From Streptomyces griseoflavus (lineage in GTDB: Bacteria > Actinomycetota > Actinomycetes > Streptomycetales > Streptomycetaceae): 64,000 nt of DNA. This document shows positions 34,827-43,246 of this stretch, one piece after another. The stretch is from contig NZ_BMUC01000013.1 of assembly GCF_014649995.1 (NCBI RefSeq), forward strand, positions 106,062 to 170,061, in the 5' to 3' direction. A model generated the notes under the pieces. The model was given only the letters and a program-made list of their open reading frames with translations, was not told the DNA's origin and did not search any database. Position 1 is the first letter of the stretch. Each line of letters opens with the position of its first letter. A program made the position numbers and the translations under genes.

Positions 34827-35377
34827 CTCGTCGCCCGGGAGACCTCACCCGGCACCGGGCGGCGAAGCAGGAACCCACCGACACCACGGGTAGGTGGGAA
34901 CAGCCGTCCTTCAGGGCGGCGAGGGTGTCCATGGTCCCGTTCCGCGACGAAGACGCAGAACGGGTGCCCTTCGGGATCCCGGTAGACGCGGAAGCGCTCG
35001 TCGTCGTCGGGATCCGGCCGGTCCCGGTCGTCGAGCAGGCGGCCGCCGAGGGCAAGCACGCGCTCGTGCTGGTTGCGCAGTTCCTCCAGCGAGTCGACGC
35101 TCAGGTCGAGGTGCATCTGCTGGGGCACCGGGCCGTCGGGCCAGTCAGGTGCACGCAGTCGCTCCACCTGCTGGAAGGCGAGCTGTGCTTCCCCACGGGG
35201 ATCGCGCAGGACGAGCCAGTCCCTGCCGTGCTCGTCCGGCTGACCGGCCGGGGGCGGCTCATCGCCCTCGGCGTAGGTGAACCCCAGCAGGGACCGGTAG
35301 AACTCCGCGAGTCGGCGGGCGTCGGTGCTGTGGAGCACGGTCTGCACCATGCGGATGCGGCTTGCGTCGTCGGTCAT
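34787..35377 (-). CDS. VOC-family protein with C-terminal extension
   Basis: A 196-residue frame. Residues 1-146 form a VOC domain (RIRMVQTVLHSTDARRLAEF, QQMHLDLSVDSLEELRNQHE, RVYRDPEGHPFCVFVAE). Family members usually end soon after the last motif; the remaining 50 residues are Arg/Pro-rich and overlap the neighbouring gene, so a frameshift or a lost stop is possible. The ATG at 35377 matches the domain start; its ribosome-binding site is weak. Confidence 0.8.
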   Translation of the reverse strand: MTDDASRIRMVQTVLHSTDARRLAEFYRSLLGFTYAEGDEPPPAGQPDEHGRDWLVLRDPRGEAQLAFQQVERLRAPDWPDGPVPQQMHLDLSVDSLEELRNQHERVLALGGRLLDDRDRPDPDDDERFRVYRDPEGHPFCVFVAERDHGHPRRPEGRLFPPTRGVGGFLLRRPVPGEVSRATSYSRRPHPPQCAG

Positions 35378-35784
35378 GGACGTCAGGTGCCCGGCCGGGC
35401 CCAGCCCGAACGGAACACGCGGGGGAAGCCGGCTTGCCCGGGCGGACGCACAGAGAGAACCGGACTGATGCATCACCCGATTTCTTGCAGAACCTGACGG
35501 CTCCTTGCCCGCATACGACGTCGCGACCTGCGGGTTGTCACGCATGTCTTTCTTGTGTACACGAAATGGTTGAACGGTCACCTTGACCGGTCCCCTGTCC
35601 GCGCCGCGTTCATGCCGGTCAGTTGGGTGCGGGATTGTCATCCCGCACCTGACTGGAAGCAGGGGCAGCTGGTTGCGTCCTTCCCCTCATCCTGAGAACT
35701 TTCGACTGTTGAACGCACAGCGCACTCCACATGCGCGAGTGCGTACAGGAAGTGACACTTCATCGGAGAAGGAAACAATCAGTC
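35378..35784. other. Divergent regulatory region before the amylase inhibitor
   Basis: No gene. It holds the long hairpin at 35620-35655, TTGACC (35583) and TTGAAC -35-like boxes, and a 7-bp dyad GCACTC/GAGTGC near 35720-35745, just upstream of the inhibitor gene. Confidence 0.45.
35620..35655. repeat. Long hairpin in the inhibitor leader
   Basis: Sixteen base pairs, with two G-T pairs, close a four-base loop (TGTC): CAGTTGGGTGCGGGAT pairs with ATCCCGCACCTGACTG. It lies about 130 bp before the amylase inhibitor start. No plus-strand gene precedes it, so it may be an attenuator or a mRNA stability element. Confidence 0.6.
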
Positions 35785-36186
35785 ATGCGTGAGCAAGACC
35801 TTCCTCGAAGGGCCGTCGCAGGCGCGGGAGGGGCGCTCCTCCTGGCGCTCGTGGCTACCGACCCGGCTTCCGCCGCGGTGCCGGCCACGGAGCCCGCCCC
35901 CTCCTGCGTCGTCGTGTACGAGAGCTGGCGGTACACGCAGGCCGAGAACACCTGTGCGGGGACGGTGACCGTGAAGGTCGTCCACCAGGACGGTGCCGAG
36001 GGGCCGTGCCACACCGTGCGGCCCGGCGACGTCACCACCATCGGCGAGGGATACCTCGGCCGGCACGGGCACCTGCGTCACGTCGCCGTCTGCGCCTCGC
36101 CCACCTCGGCTGACGGTGTCGCCGTCGCGGCAGCCGGGGAACTACGCCGAGCGGATGAGGCTGTCCTGCCGTCCGATGCCATGTGA
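35785..36186 (+). CDS. Secreted alpha-amylase inhibitor, tendamistat family
   Basis: A 133-residue precursor. A signal peptide of about 30 residues ends in ASA. From residue 31 the protein aligns without gaps to tendamistat: EPAPSC, the inhibitory triplet WRY (48-50), AENTCAGTVTVKVV and GYLGRHGH. The four cysteines at 41, 57, 75 and 103 fall exactly at the positions of Cys11, 27, 45 and 73 of mature tendamistat. A 30-residue tail after the last Cys (ASPTSADGV..) is extra. It should block animal-type alpha-amylases outside the cell. The ribosome-binding site GGAGAAGGA is 11 nt from the ATG. Confidence 0.93.
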   Translation: MREQDLPRRAVAGAGGALLLALVATDPASAAVPATEPAPSCVVVYESWRYTQAENTCAGTVTVKVVHQDGAEGPCHTVRPGDVTTIGEGYLGRHGHLRHVAVCASPTSADGVAVAAAGELRRADEAVLPSDAM

Positions 36187-36254
36187 GCCCTGTCGGCCCG
36201 GCAGCGCCCGCGAGCAGGAAACCCGGTCCCGGACCTGCTTGAACGCACGTGGGC

Positions 36255-36602
36255 TCATCGGTGGCCCAGCACGTTGACCACCCGGCCATTGGGATCACGG
36301 ACGAAGAAGCGGCGCACCCCCCACTCCTCGTCCTGCAAGGGGTGCACGATCTCCGCGCCGTTCTCGCGCATCACCGCATAGGCCGCGTCCACATCGTCCA
36401 CCTCGATGCTCAAGTCGGGTACGACCGGCGCGGTCTTGTCGTGGCTCATGAAGGTGACTTGCGCGGTGGGGCGGGAAGCGGAGGCGAGCGTCACGACCCA
36501 ACCATGGTTCATGACTTCCTCGAAACCCAGGAGGCCGTAGAAGTCCCGGCTCTCCTCCATGGCCTCTGATCGGATGTCGGGCACGACCCGGCGGACGGAC
36601 AC
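36255..36602 (-). CDS. VOC-family (glyoxalase) protein
   Basis: A 115-residue single-domain protein: RVVPDIRSEAMEESRDFYG at the start, SIEVDDVDAAYAVMRENGAE in the middle and RFFVRDPNGRVVNVLGH at the end. Starts at GTG with AGGAGG five bases upstream. Small-molecule-binding or resistance proteins of this type are common; target unknown. Confidence 0.88.
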   Translation of the reverse strand: MSVRRVVPDIRSEAMEESRDFYGLLGFEEVMNHGWVVTLASASRPTAQVTFMSHDKTAPVVPDLSIEVDDVDAAYAVMRENGAEIVHPLQDEEWGVRRFFVRDPNGRVVNVLGHR

Positions 36603-36677
36603 GGGCTCCTCCTGCTGACAGACGACGGCGGACGTGTCCCTGATTCTCCCGGAAGGCGCTGTGATGCGCCCGAGGAC

Positions 36678-37616
36678 TCAGTTGTGAGGCTCCGTGTTCT
36701 GCGCCGCGCGGCCCCGTTCTGTCTCGTCGCGCCCGGGCAGCCCTGCCCGGGCGGCAAGGTCGCGCTCCAGGTCGTCCAGGGCCCTGCGGGCCGCATCGAT
36801 GCGTCGGCGCAGATCCTGCTGGTCCGGCCGGTGCACGGCCGGGTGGCGTGCCGTCGGCGTCTCCTCTGCCTCCTCGCCCAGGTCCCTGGCCTCTTCGAGG
36901 GAGGTGAGGACGACGCCGATGAGGACGTTGACCAGGACGAAGGAGGCGAGCAGGACGTAGGAGGCGTAGTAGAGGAGGCTCCAGCGCGATATTTCCAGGC
37001 CGGCGTGGATCGCGTCGCCGATTCCGTCGAGCATCATCAGGAGGAAGAGGGTGAGGACGGCGCGGCCGATGGAGCCGTAGTGCTCGGGATCGTGGTGGCC
37101 GAAGAAGACCCAGCCGACCATGGCGTACACGTACAGCAGCAGTGCGCCGACGAGCAGGAAGCTCAGGGTGCCGGGCAGGCTGCGGGCGACCGCGACGAGC
37201 ACGACGCGCAGTTGGGGCAGGAAGCGGGCTGTGCGCAGAACCCTGGCCAGCCTGAGCAGTCGCAGCACCGTGGTGTTCTCACGGACGACGGGCAGGAAGG
37301 CGCACAGGACCACGGCCAGGTCGAAGAGGTTCCACGGATCCTTGGCGAAGTCCCGTGGGCGATCGGCGTGCGCGGCCATGCGCAGCAGGATCTCGACGGT
37401 GAACGCGGCCAGGCAGGTGTGCTCGGCCAGCCGTAACCAGCGGTGCCATTGCTCGAGGACACCGGAGTACGTCTCCAGGCCCAGGAGGGCGGCGTTGGTG
37501 AGGATCAACGTGAAGACGGTGAGGGCGAACCAGCGGGCCTCCGTGATGTCACGGCAGCGGCGTGCGAGTCGTCGGCGCCCGGACGGGGCGGTGGATTCGG
37601 CTATGTCGTCTTGCAT
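36678..37616 (-). CDS. Voltage-sensor ion channel with atypical selectivity filter
   Basis: A 312-residue six-helix channel subunit. S4 carries Arg every third residue (R119, R122, R125, R128, R131 in RLLRLARVLRTARF). S5 is SFLLVGALLLYVYAMVGWVFF. In the pore, where NaChBac has TLESW, this protein has MLDGIG (about 195-200), so the usual Glu is replaced by Asp and the Ser-Trp by Gly-Ile. The C-terminus is a charged, coiled-coil-like tail (RRRIDAARRALDDLERDLAA). Selectivity cannot be predicted. Start 37616 was chosen from homology; its ribosome-binding site is poor. Confidence 0.82.
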   Translation of the reverse strand: MQDDIAESTAPSGRRRLARRCRDITEARWFALTVFTLILTNAALLGLETYSGVLEQWHRWLRLAEHTCLAAFTVEILLRMAAHADRPRDFAKDPWNLFDLAVVLCAFLPVVRENTTVLRLLRLARVLRTARFLPQLRVVLVAVARSLPGTLSFLLVGALLLYVYAMVGWVFFGHHDPEHYGSIGRAVLTLFLLMMLDGIGDAIHAGLEISRWSLLYYASYVLLASFVLVNVLIGVVLTSLEEARDLGEEAEETPTARHPAVHRPDQQDLRRRIDAARRALDDLERDLAARAGLPGRDETERGRAAQNTEPHN

Positions 37617-37710
37617 GCTGCTGCCATGTCTCTTCCGTGCCTGCGGCGGCCCGTCCCGGCCGGGTCGGCCGGGACGGGACCGCTGAACGATCATGCTCCA
37701 GATGAGACTT

Positions 37711-37724
37711 CTACAACACTGTAG
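37711..37724. promoter_or_regulatory. BlaI/MecI-type dyad before the channel gene
   Basis: CTACA and TGTAG flank ACAC, matching the TACA/TGTA operator style of BlaI/CopY-type repressors. It lies 95 bp upstream of the ion channel start and 34 bp past the PP2C gene stop. No BlaI gene is in this window. Confidence 0.4.
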
Positions 37725-37757
37725 TTACCCGTGGGCGAGCACCCCGGTGAATCGGGG

Positions 37758-38870
37758 CTACCGCCCCAGAACGTCGGCGTCCCGACAGCGCACGGCGAGG
37801 GCCGCGATGTCGTCGTCGAGCGTTCCGCGGGCGTAGTGGAACAGGTCCGCGTGGAGCCGGTCCAGCAGTTCCCGAGGCGGCGCCTGGTTGTGGCGTCGCG
37901 CCCAGTCCGCCAGCGGAAAGAACTCGCCTGCCCGGTCGCGCGTCTCCGTCACCCCATCGGTGTAGAGCAGCACCTGGTCGCCCGGCGCGAACGCGACGGT
38001 GTCCACGTGGTAGTGGTCTCCCAGGAGGGACGAGAGATTGAGGGGGGTCGAGGTGAGGGTCGGCTCGAGAACCTGGACCTCCCCGCCGCGCAGGAACACC
38101 GGGGGCGGATGCCCACAGTTGAGGATGCTGATGTGTGTGCCGCCGGGCGGGATCTCGGCGATCAGGGCGGTGGCGAAGTGCTCCGACTGGTCGTCGGCGG
38201 GGACACTGGCGCTGTAGCGGGACACGGTGATCTGGATCCGTCGGACGACGGCTCCGAGGTCGGGCTGGTCGTACGCGTTCTCCCGGAAGCAGTTGATCAC
38301 CGCGGAGGCTGCCCCCACCGCTGACAGGCCCTTTCCTCGCACGTCGCCGATGAGCAGCCGGACGCCGTACGGCGTGTCTGCGGCCTCGTAGAAGTCGCCT
38401 CCGATCCGCGCCTGCTCCTGGGCCGCCAGATACAGCGACTCGATCTCGATGCTGCGGATTCGGTGCGGCAACGGCCGCAGCAGGACCTTCTGCGCCGCGT
38501 CGGCTACGAGCCGGACCTGGAAAAGGGTCTCTTCACGCTGGAGTCGCAGGTGGCTCGCGTACGCGGCCGCCAAGGTGACGGCGCCGATCGCGGCGGCCGT
38601 GTACGGCGTCCCCAGGTCGGAGTAGATGAAGCTGAGACCGACCATGACCAGCAGGCAGAACGTCCCCAGCAGGACCGTCGGAAGCACTGGCCACAGTGCG
38701 GCGGCGAGGGCGGGGGCGGCGGGCAGCAGGCGGCTGAAAGCGATCTCCCTCGGCGTGGAGGCCGCCAGGCCGGTGATGAGGATCGTGATGAGCACGGGTG
38801 ACAGCAGCACGGCCTCGCGCTGGCCGCCGCGGGGACGATGGCGACGCCGGAGCCTTCCTGACCGAATCAC
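37758..38870 (-). CDS. Membrane-bound PP2C/SpoIIE-type serine phosphatase
   Basis: A 370-residue protein. Residues 1-105 contain about four membrane helices (LLSPVLITILITGLA, LLGTFCLLVMVGLSFIY). The SpoIIE/RsbU-like phosphatase domain follows: ARIGGDFYEA, LIGDVRGKGLSA, ILNCGHPPPVFLRGG and LLYTDGVTETR hold the metal-binding Asp and Gly residues. It would dephosphorylate anti-anti-sigma factors and so act opposite kinases of the RsbW type. Start GTG 38870 lacks a clear ribosome-binding site. Confidence 0.88.
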   Translation of the reverse strand: MIRSGRLRRRHRPRGGQREAVLLSPVLITILITGLAASTPREIAFSRLLPAAPALAAALWPVLPTVLLGTFCLLVMVGLSFIYSDLGTPYTAAAIGAVTLAAAYASHLRLQREETLFQVRLVADAAQKVLLRPLPHRIRSIEIESLYLAAQEQARIGGDFYEAADTPYGVRLLIGDVRGKGLSAVGAASAVINCFRENAYDQPDLGAVVRRIQITVSRYSASVPADDQSEHFATALIAEIPPGGTHISILNCGHPPPVFLRGGEVQVLEPTLTSTPLNLSSLLGDHYHVDTVAFAPGDQVLLYTDGVTETRDRAGEFFPLADWARRHNQAPPRELLDRLHADLFHYARGTLDDDIAALAVRCRDADVLGR

Positions 38871-39062
38871 ATACAGGAGCTTATAGGGAGGATACGGACG
38901 TGGACTCGCGACAGCGCAGGTGGTCCTGTCCGGCGATCATCCGGTCGCACAGACCTCCGGCGCGGCGGAACAGCAGGGCGGGTGGAGTGGCTCCCTGACG
39001 GCGCTGCCGGACCTGACAGGGCAGTTGAGCGAGCTCCCGCGGGCCCCTGCAGCGGCGGAAAG

Positions 39063-40517
39063 TCAGCGCCTCCCCTTGTTCCCGTTCTCCCCGGGCGCCT
39101 CGGGCTTGCCGCGTTCGCTGCGCGGGCCCTTCGGTCCCGTCTTGTTCCTCGGATCGGAGAAGCCCCTGGCCAGGTCCTTCTGAGTGCCACGCGGATCGGG
39201 GCGTGGCGTGGAGGCAGCGGTGCCTCGTGGGGTTGCGTCGGTGGCCGGCTTCCGGTTCGGGTCCACCTCGACGGAACGGGTGTCCCGTTCCGGAGGTGCG
39301 ACGCGGGGAGCCTCGGCCGGGGCGTCGGGAAGGGACGAGGAGGGGGCCGCCGGTGTCGCCTCCTTCCGTTCGGCGGCGGTGTGCGGTGGGTCGGCCGCCG
39401 CGGAGGGGCGGTTGACGGAGTGTGTCGCCTTGTCGACGTCTCCTTGGTGTGAAGAGCTGTCGGAGACGGCAAGGGCGGTGGTCAGGACGGCCGCGAGTGC
39501 GGCAGCTCCGCCGGCCATCACCGCGTGGCGTCGTGAGGCCGCGATTTTCGGCCCGGTCGTGCCGACCGCGGGCAACGGGTTCAGGTGCGTGGCCTCGGCG
39601 TCCCGCGCCGGCTGCGGATTCGGTGCGGCGCCCGGCATCCGGGCGGCAGAAGGGATGGATACGGGCTTCGCCGAACCGGTCCGACCGCTCTGACCGGTGA
39701 GAGCGGTCAGAGCCCGAGCGCACTCGTATGCCGACGGGCGGTTCGAGTCGTCCAGGGCGGTCATGTCCCGCAGCAGGTCCGCGAAGTCCCCGGGCAGGGA
39801 GACGGGCAGTTCGGGTTGACGGTGAAGGCGCGCGATCGCGGCCTCCAGTGGGCCGCCGCCGTACTCGAGCCTGCCCGTGAGGCATTCGAGGAGAACGAGA
39901 CCGAGAGCGTAGATGTCGACTGCCTGACTGACGGGCTGGCCGAGTACTTGCTCGGGGGACAGATAGGCGGCCGTGCCGATGAGTGTGCCCGTGGCGGTGT
40001 GCGTGGTGGCATCGATCAGCCGGGATATGCCGAAGTCGGTCAGGTGAGGACGCCCGGACGGGTCCAGGATGATGTTGGACGGCTTCACGTCACGGTGGAC
40101 GATGTCCGCTTCGTGCGCGTGGGCGAGAGCCTTGGAAAGGCCGGCGCCGAGCGCGGCCGTCTCCTCGGAGGACAACGGACCTTCGGCGATGCGGCCTTTC
40201 AGCGTGGGGCCTTCGATCAGCTGCATGACCAGGTAGGCACGGTTGTTGTGCCGTCCGGCGTCGTAGACCGTGACGAGCCCCGGATGCTGCAGCCTGGCCA
40301 GGATGACCGCCTCGCTGTGGAAGCGTGCCTCCATGTCGCCGTCGGCGCCCGGCCGGAAGACCTTGACGGCCACCGGTCGTCGTAGACGCAGGTCGAAACC
40401 CCGGTGGACATCGGCGGCACCGCCCGAGCCGATGAACGCGTCCAGGCGGTACCGCCCGGCCAGTACGTCGGCGGAATACCGGGAGGCCAGTGCCACAGCC
40501 GACTCGCGGAGCCTCAC
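39063..40517 (-). CDS. Transmembrane serine/threonine protein kinase
   Basis: A 484-residue PknB-type kinase. Gly-rich loop IGSGGAADV (29-37), catalytic Lys52 in VAVKVF, HRDVKPSN (141-148) and DFG (161-163). One membrane helix (AVMAGGAAALAAVLTTALAV, about 340) separates it from a Pro/Ser/Lys-rich extracellular tail of about 120 residues with no PASTA repeats. GGGAG lies six bases before GTG 40517; the longer open frame upstream lacks support. The tail may sense the wall or remain disordered. Confidence 0.9.
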   Translation of the reverse strand: MRLRESAVALASRYSADVLAGRYRLDAFIGSGGAADVHRGFDLRLRRPVAVKVFRPGADGDMEARFHSEAVILARLQHPGLVTVYDAGRHNNRAYLVMQLIEGPTLKGRIAEGPLSSEETAALGAGLSKALAHAHEADIVHRDVKPSNIILDPSGRPHLTDFGISRLIDATTHTATGTLIGTAAYLSPEQVLGQPVSQAVDIYALGLVLLECLTGRLEYGGGPLEAAIARLHRQPELPVSLPGDFADLLRDMTALDDSNRPSAYECARALTALTGQSGRTGSAKPVSIPSAARMPGAAPNPQPARDAEATHLNPLPAVGTTGPKIAASRRHAVMAGGAAALAAVLTTALAVSDSSSHQGDVDKATHSVNRPSAAADPPHTAAERKEATPAAPSSSLPDAPAEAPRVAPPERDTRSVEVDPNRKPATDATPRGTAASTPRPDPRGTQKDLARGFSDPRNKTGPKGPRSERGKPEAPGENGNKGRR

Positions 40518-40772
40518 GTCATCTCCCACTGCTTCGAAGAGGTGTCCGTACGGGCGCTCGTCGCCCACGGGGTGCCGGACACACGTACCCCTCTGAAGCC
40601 GGACAACGCTTGGGTTCGCCGGACCGGACGGAACCACTCCTGCCTGCACCGGGGAAAACGAAGCGGCCAGGGCACGTGGGCCGCACTCGTGCGGGAACCT
40701 GGAAGCGCAGTGAGGCGCTGGGCGAGCCGGCGTTCGCAGGGCAGGGCCGCCGGCCCAGGTGGTTCGCGTGGT

Positions 40773-41798
40773 TCAGCCCCGGAGGGTCATGAGCCACTCG
40801 GTCAGCAGGCGGTTGACCTTGTCGGGGTGCTCCTGCTGGACCCAGTGGCCGCAGCCCTCGAGGAGGTGGGAGGCCGACAGGCCGGGGAGGGTGACGGGGT
40901 AGGCGTCGATGGCGTCGGACATCCATGTGGTGGAGGCGTCCAGGGCACCGCCGATGAACAGGGACGGCTGCTCGATCGGGGCTCCGCGGTGCGGGGCGAG
41001 GTCTTCCCAGTCGCGGTCCATGTTGCGATAGCGGTTGAGTGCGCCGGTGATCCCGGTGCGCTCGAACTCTCCGGCGTAGACGTCGAGGTCGTCCTCAGTC
41101 AGCCAGGCCGGGAGAGTCGCCGCGGGGAAGCGGTCGCGCAGCCGGCCGCCGCGGGCCACGAAGTGCGGGTCGGGCTCGCCGTGGGCGGGCATGGTGTCGG
41201 CGGACAGCGCCGCGTAGAAGCCGGCCAGCCAGCCGCGGACGTCGGGCTCGATCTCTGCCTCGGCACGGCCGGGCTCCTGGAAGTAGGAGACGTAGAACTC
41301 CTGCTCCGGGCCGCCGATCCGGCCGAAGACGTCGGTGGGGCGGGGGCCGCCGGGCGGTGCGTAGGGGACGCTCAGCAGGCCGACGGCGCGGAAGATCTCC
41401 GGGTGGAGCAGGGCGGAGGCGGCGGCGATGCTGGAACCCCAGTCATGGCCGATGACCACCGCGCGTTCCTCGGTGAGGGCGTGGACCACGGCGACGTTGT
41501 CCGCCACCAGGTCGAACATCCGGTAGGCCTCGATCGCCGCGGGCTTGGAGGAGCGTCCGTAGCCGCGCACGTCGATCGCCACCGCCCGGTAGCCGGCCGC
41601 GGCGAGGGCCGGGAGCTGGCGACGCCAGGAGTACCAGGACTCGGGAAAGCCGTGGACCAGCAGAACCAGCGGTCCGGTGCCCTGCTCGACCAGGTGCAGG
41701 CGCCCGGCCGGGGCCTCGACGGTGCGGTGGCGGAGCTCGGCGGTCGACTCGGGCTGCACAGACTTCTCCTCGGTCGCGGCGGATGCGGAGGTGCCCAT
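40773..41798 (-). CDS. Epoxide-hydrolase-like alpha/beta hydrolase
   Basis: A 341-residue enzyme. HGFPESWYSW (49-58) is the HGxPxxW oxyanion motif of epoxide hydrolases and GHDWGSS places the nucleophile at Asp119 rather than Ser. His near the end is in EGCGHWVQQE, and two Tyr residues in the cap (FYAALSAD, NRYRNMDRD) could act as epoxide-opening residues. A soluble epoxide hydrolase or haloalkane-type hydrolase is likely. Confidence 0.88.
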   Translation of the reverse strand: MGTSASAATEEKSVQPESTAELRHRTVEAPAGRLHLVEQGTGPLVLLVHGFPESWYSWRRQLPALAAAGYRAVAIDVRGYGRSSKPAAIEAYRMFDLVADNVAVVHALTEERAVVIGHDWGSSIAAASALLHPEIFRAVGLLSVPYAPPGGPRPTDVFGRIGGPEQEFYVSYFQEPGRAEAEIEPDVRGWLAGFYAALSADTMPAHGEPDPHFVARGGRLRDRFPAATLPAWLTEDDLDVYAGEFERTGITGALNRYRNMDRDWEDLAPHRGAPIEQPSLFIGGALDASTTWMSDAIDAYPVTLPGLSASHLLEGCGHWVQQEHPDKVNRLLTEWLMTLRG

Positions 41799-41884
41799 CG
41801 ATCATGCGGCCCGACACCCGCCCCACGCGATCGGTGTTGCCGTTACGGCAAACGCCGCATCAGCCGCCGCACGGGGCAAGGCCT

Positions 41885-42937
41885 TCAGGGGCACAGGACG
41901 ATCTTGCCCACGTGTCTCCTGGCGGCGAGTTCCTCCTGCGCCCGGGCGGCCTGGTCCAGTGGGAAGGTCGCGGCGACGACGGGCCGGACCTCCGCCCGGC
42001 GGGCCATGTCCATGAGCAGGGCGAAGTGCGTGGGAGTGTGCATCGAGGAGCCGATCACCTGCATGTTGTGCAGGTAGAGGCGGCGCACGTCGAAGGCCAC
42101 GTCATAGCCGCCGAGGGCCCCGGCGACGACCCACCGGCCACCTTCGCGCAGCAACGGCAAACCCTCGGTGAGGGTGTCCCCGGCAACGACATCGAGTGCG
42201 ACATCGATGCCGCTCGGGGCGGCGGCGCGCAGTTGGCCGGTCAAGTCCCGCGCCCGGTCCAGGACTTCGTGTGCGCCCGCTGCGCGCACGGCAGCGGTCT
42301 TGGGCCCGCTGCTGATGGCGAGCACCCGCGCTCCGCGCGCAACGGCGATCTGCACCAGCGCGAGGCCGACACCGCCGGACGCCCCCGAGACGAGGGCCGT
42401 CTCCCCCTTGCGCAGCCGACCCCGCTCGATCATGCCCAGCGCTGTACCGTACGCCGTCGGCAACGCGGCCAACTGATCATCGGTGAGGGGGGATTGCGTC
42501 ATGTCGTGCACGCGTTCCACCGGCGCGGTCACGTACTCGGCATATCCTCCGTCGCGTTCGCTCCCCATCAGGCCCACCGGGTTGGCATGGGGCCCTTCGG
42601 CGTCGTAGATCGCTGGATCGATGACGACGCGGCGCCCGGCAAGCCGCGGGTCCACGCCGGCACCGAGCGCCACGATGCCGCCGGCCACGTCGGCGCCCTG
42701 GATGCGCGGAAAGTCGATCGGGCCTCGCCAGCCCGACAGCGCCCCCGGCTCTCCCGGACGGCCGTACGCCCCCTCCCGGGTCCATAGGTCGGTGTTGTTC
42801 AACGCCGCGGCACTGACTTTGACCAACACCTCGCCCGCCTGTGGGACGGGCACGGCCACTTCGGCCGGTTCGAGGACTTCCGGCCCGCCGTGCGCCGTGA
42901 TGCGCATCGCGCGCATGGAGTCGGGTACTGCCACCAC
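41885..42937 (-). CDS. Zinc-type/NADPH:quinone oxidoreductase
   Basis: A 350-residue medium-chain reductase. MRAMRITAHGGPEVLEPAEV opens the family pattern, IQGADVAGGIVALGAGVD follows, and the cofactor site is VSGASGGVGLALVQIA (Rossmann). No catalytic zinc Cys-His pair is seen, so it is more like quinone oxidoreductase (QOR) than an alcohol dehydrogenase. Start GTG 42937 has GGAGG five bases upstream; GTG 42934 directly behind it is equally possible. Confidence 0.85.
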   Translation of the reverse strand: MVAVPDSMRAMRITAHGGPEVLEPAEVAVPVPQAGEVLVKVSAAALNNTDLWTREGAYGRPGEPGALSGWRGPIDFPRIQGADVAGGIVALGAGVDPRLAGRRVVIDPAIYDAEGPHANPVGLMGSERDGGYAEYVTAPVERVHDMTQSPLTDDQLAALPTAYGTALGMIERGRLRKGETALVSGASGGVGLALVQIAVARGARVLAISSGPKTAAVRAAGAHEVLDRARDLTGQLRAAAPSGIDVALDVVAGDTLTEGLPLLREGGRWVVAGALGGYDVAFDVRRLYLHNMQVIGSSMHTPTHFALLMDMARRAEVRPVVAATFPLDQAARAQEELAARRHVGKIVLCP

Positions 42938-43246
42938 TCGTGCCTCCGCACGGGCGGGGTGCCGTCGCCCGTCGGTCTGCGTGCGCTCGGCGGCCTGCTG
43001 CCACCTACCCGACACATGCCGGGTGCTTGACGTGTCCGTGCGCTGGACGGCGTCCGTCCGATCGTTGCGAACCGCATCCATCGGTGTGATCCCGCAGCGC
43101 ACCCTGGCAGGAGGCTATCCTCGCCCTCCCCGGGCCGGCATCCGGTCGACGCCGTCGACGGGTCTCACGTCGGGCGGGCCGGGCCGGACAGCCGGTATGT
43201 CCTCAAGCGCTCCGGCCCCGTCCCGGCGGGCCGCCAACGAGGTGGC

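Noticed and set aside
35270-35700. Second transposase relic near the amylase inhibitor
   Set aside because: Only a hairpin and promoter-like boxes are present; no transposase motif in any frame.
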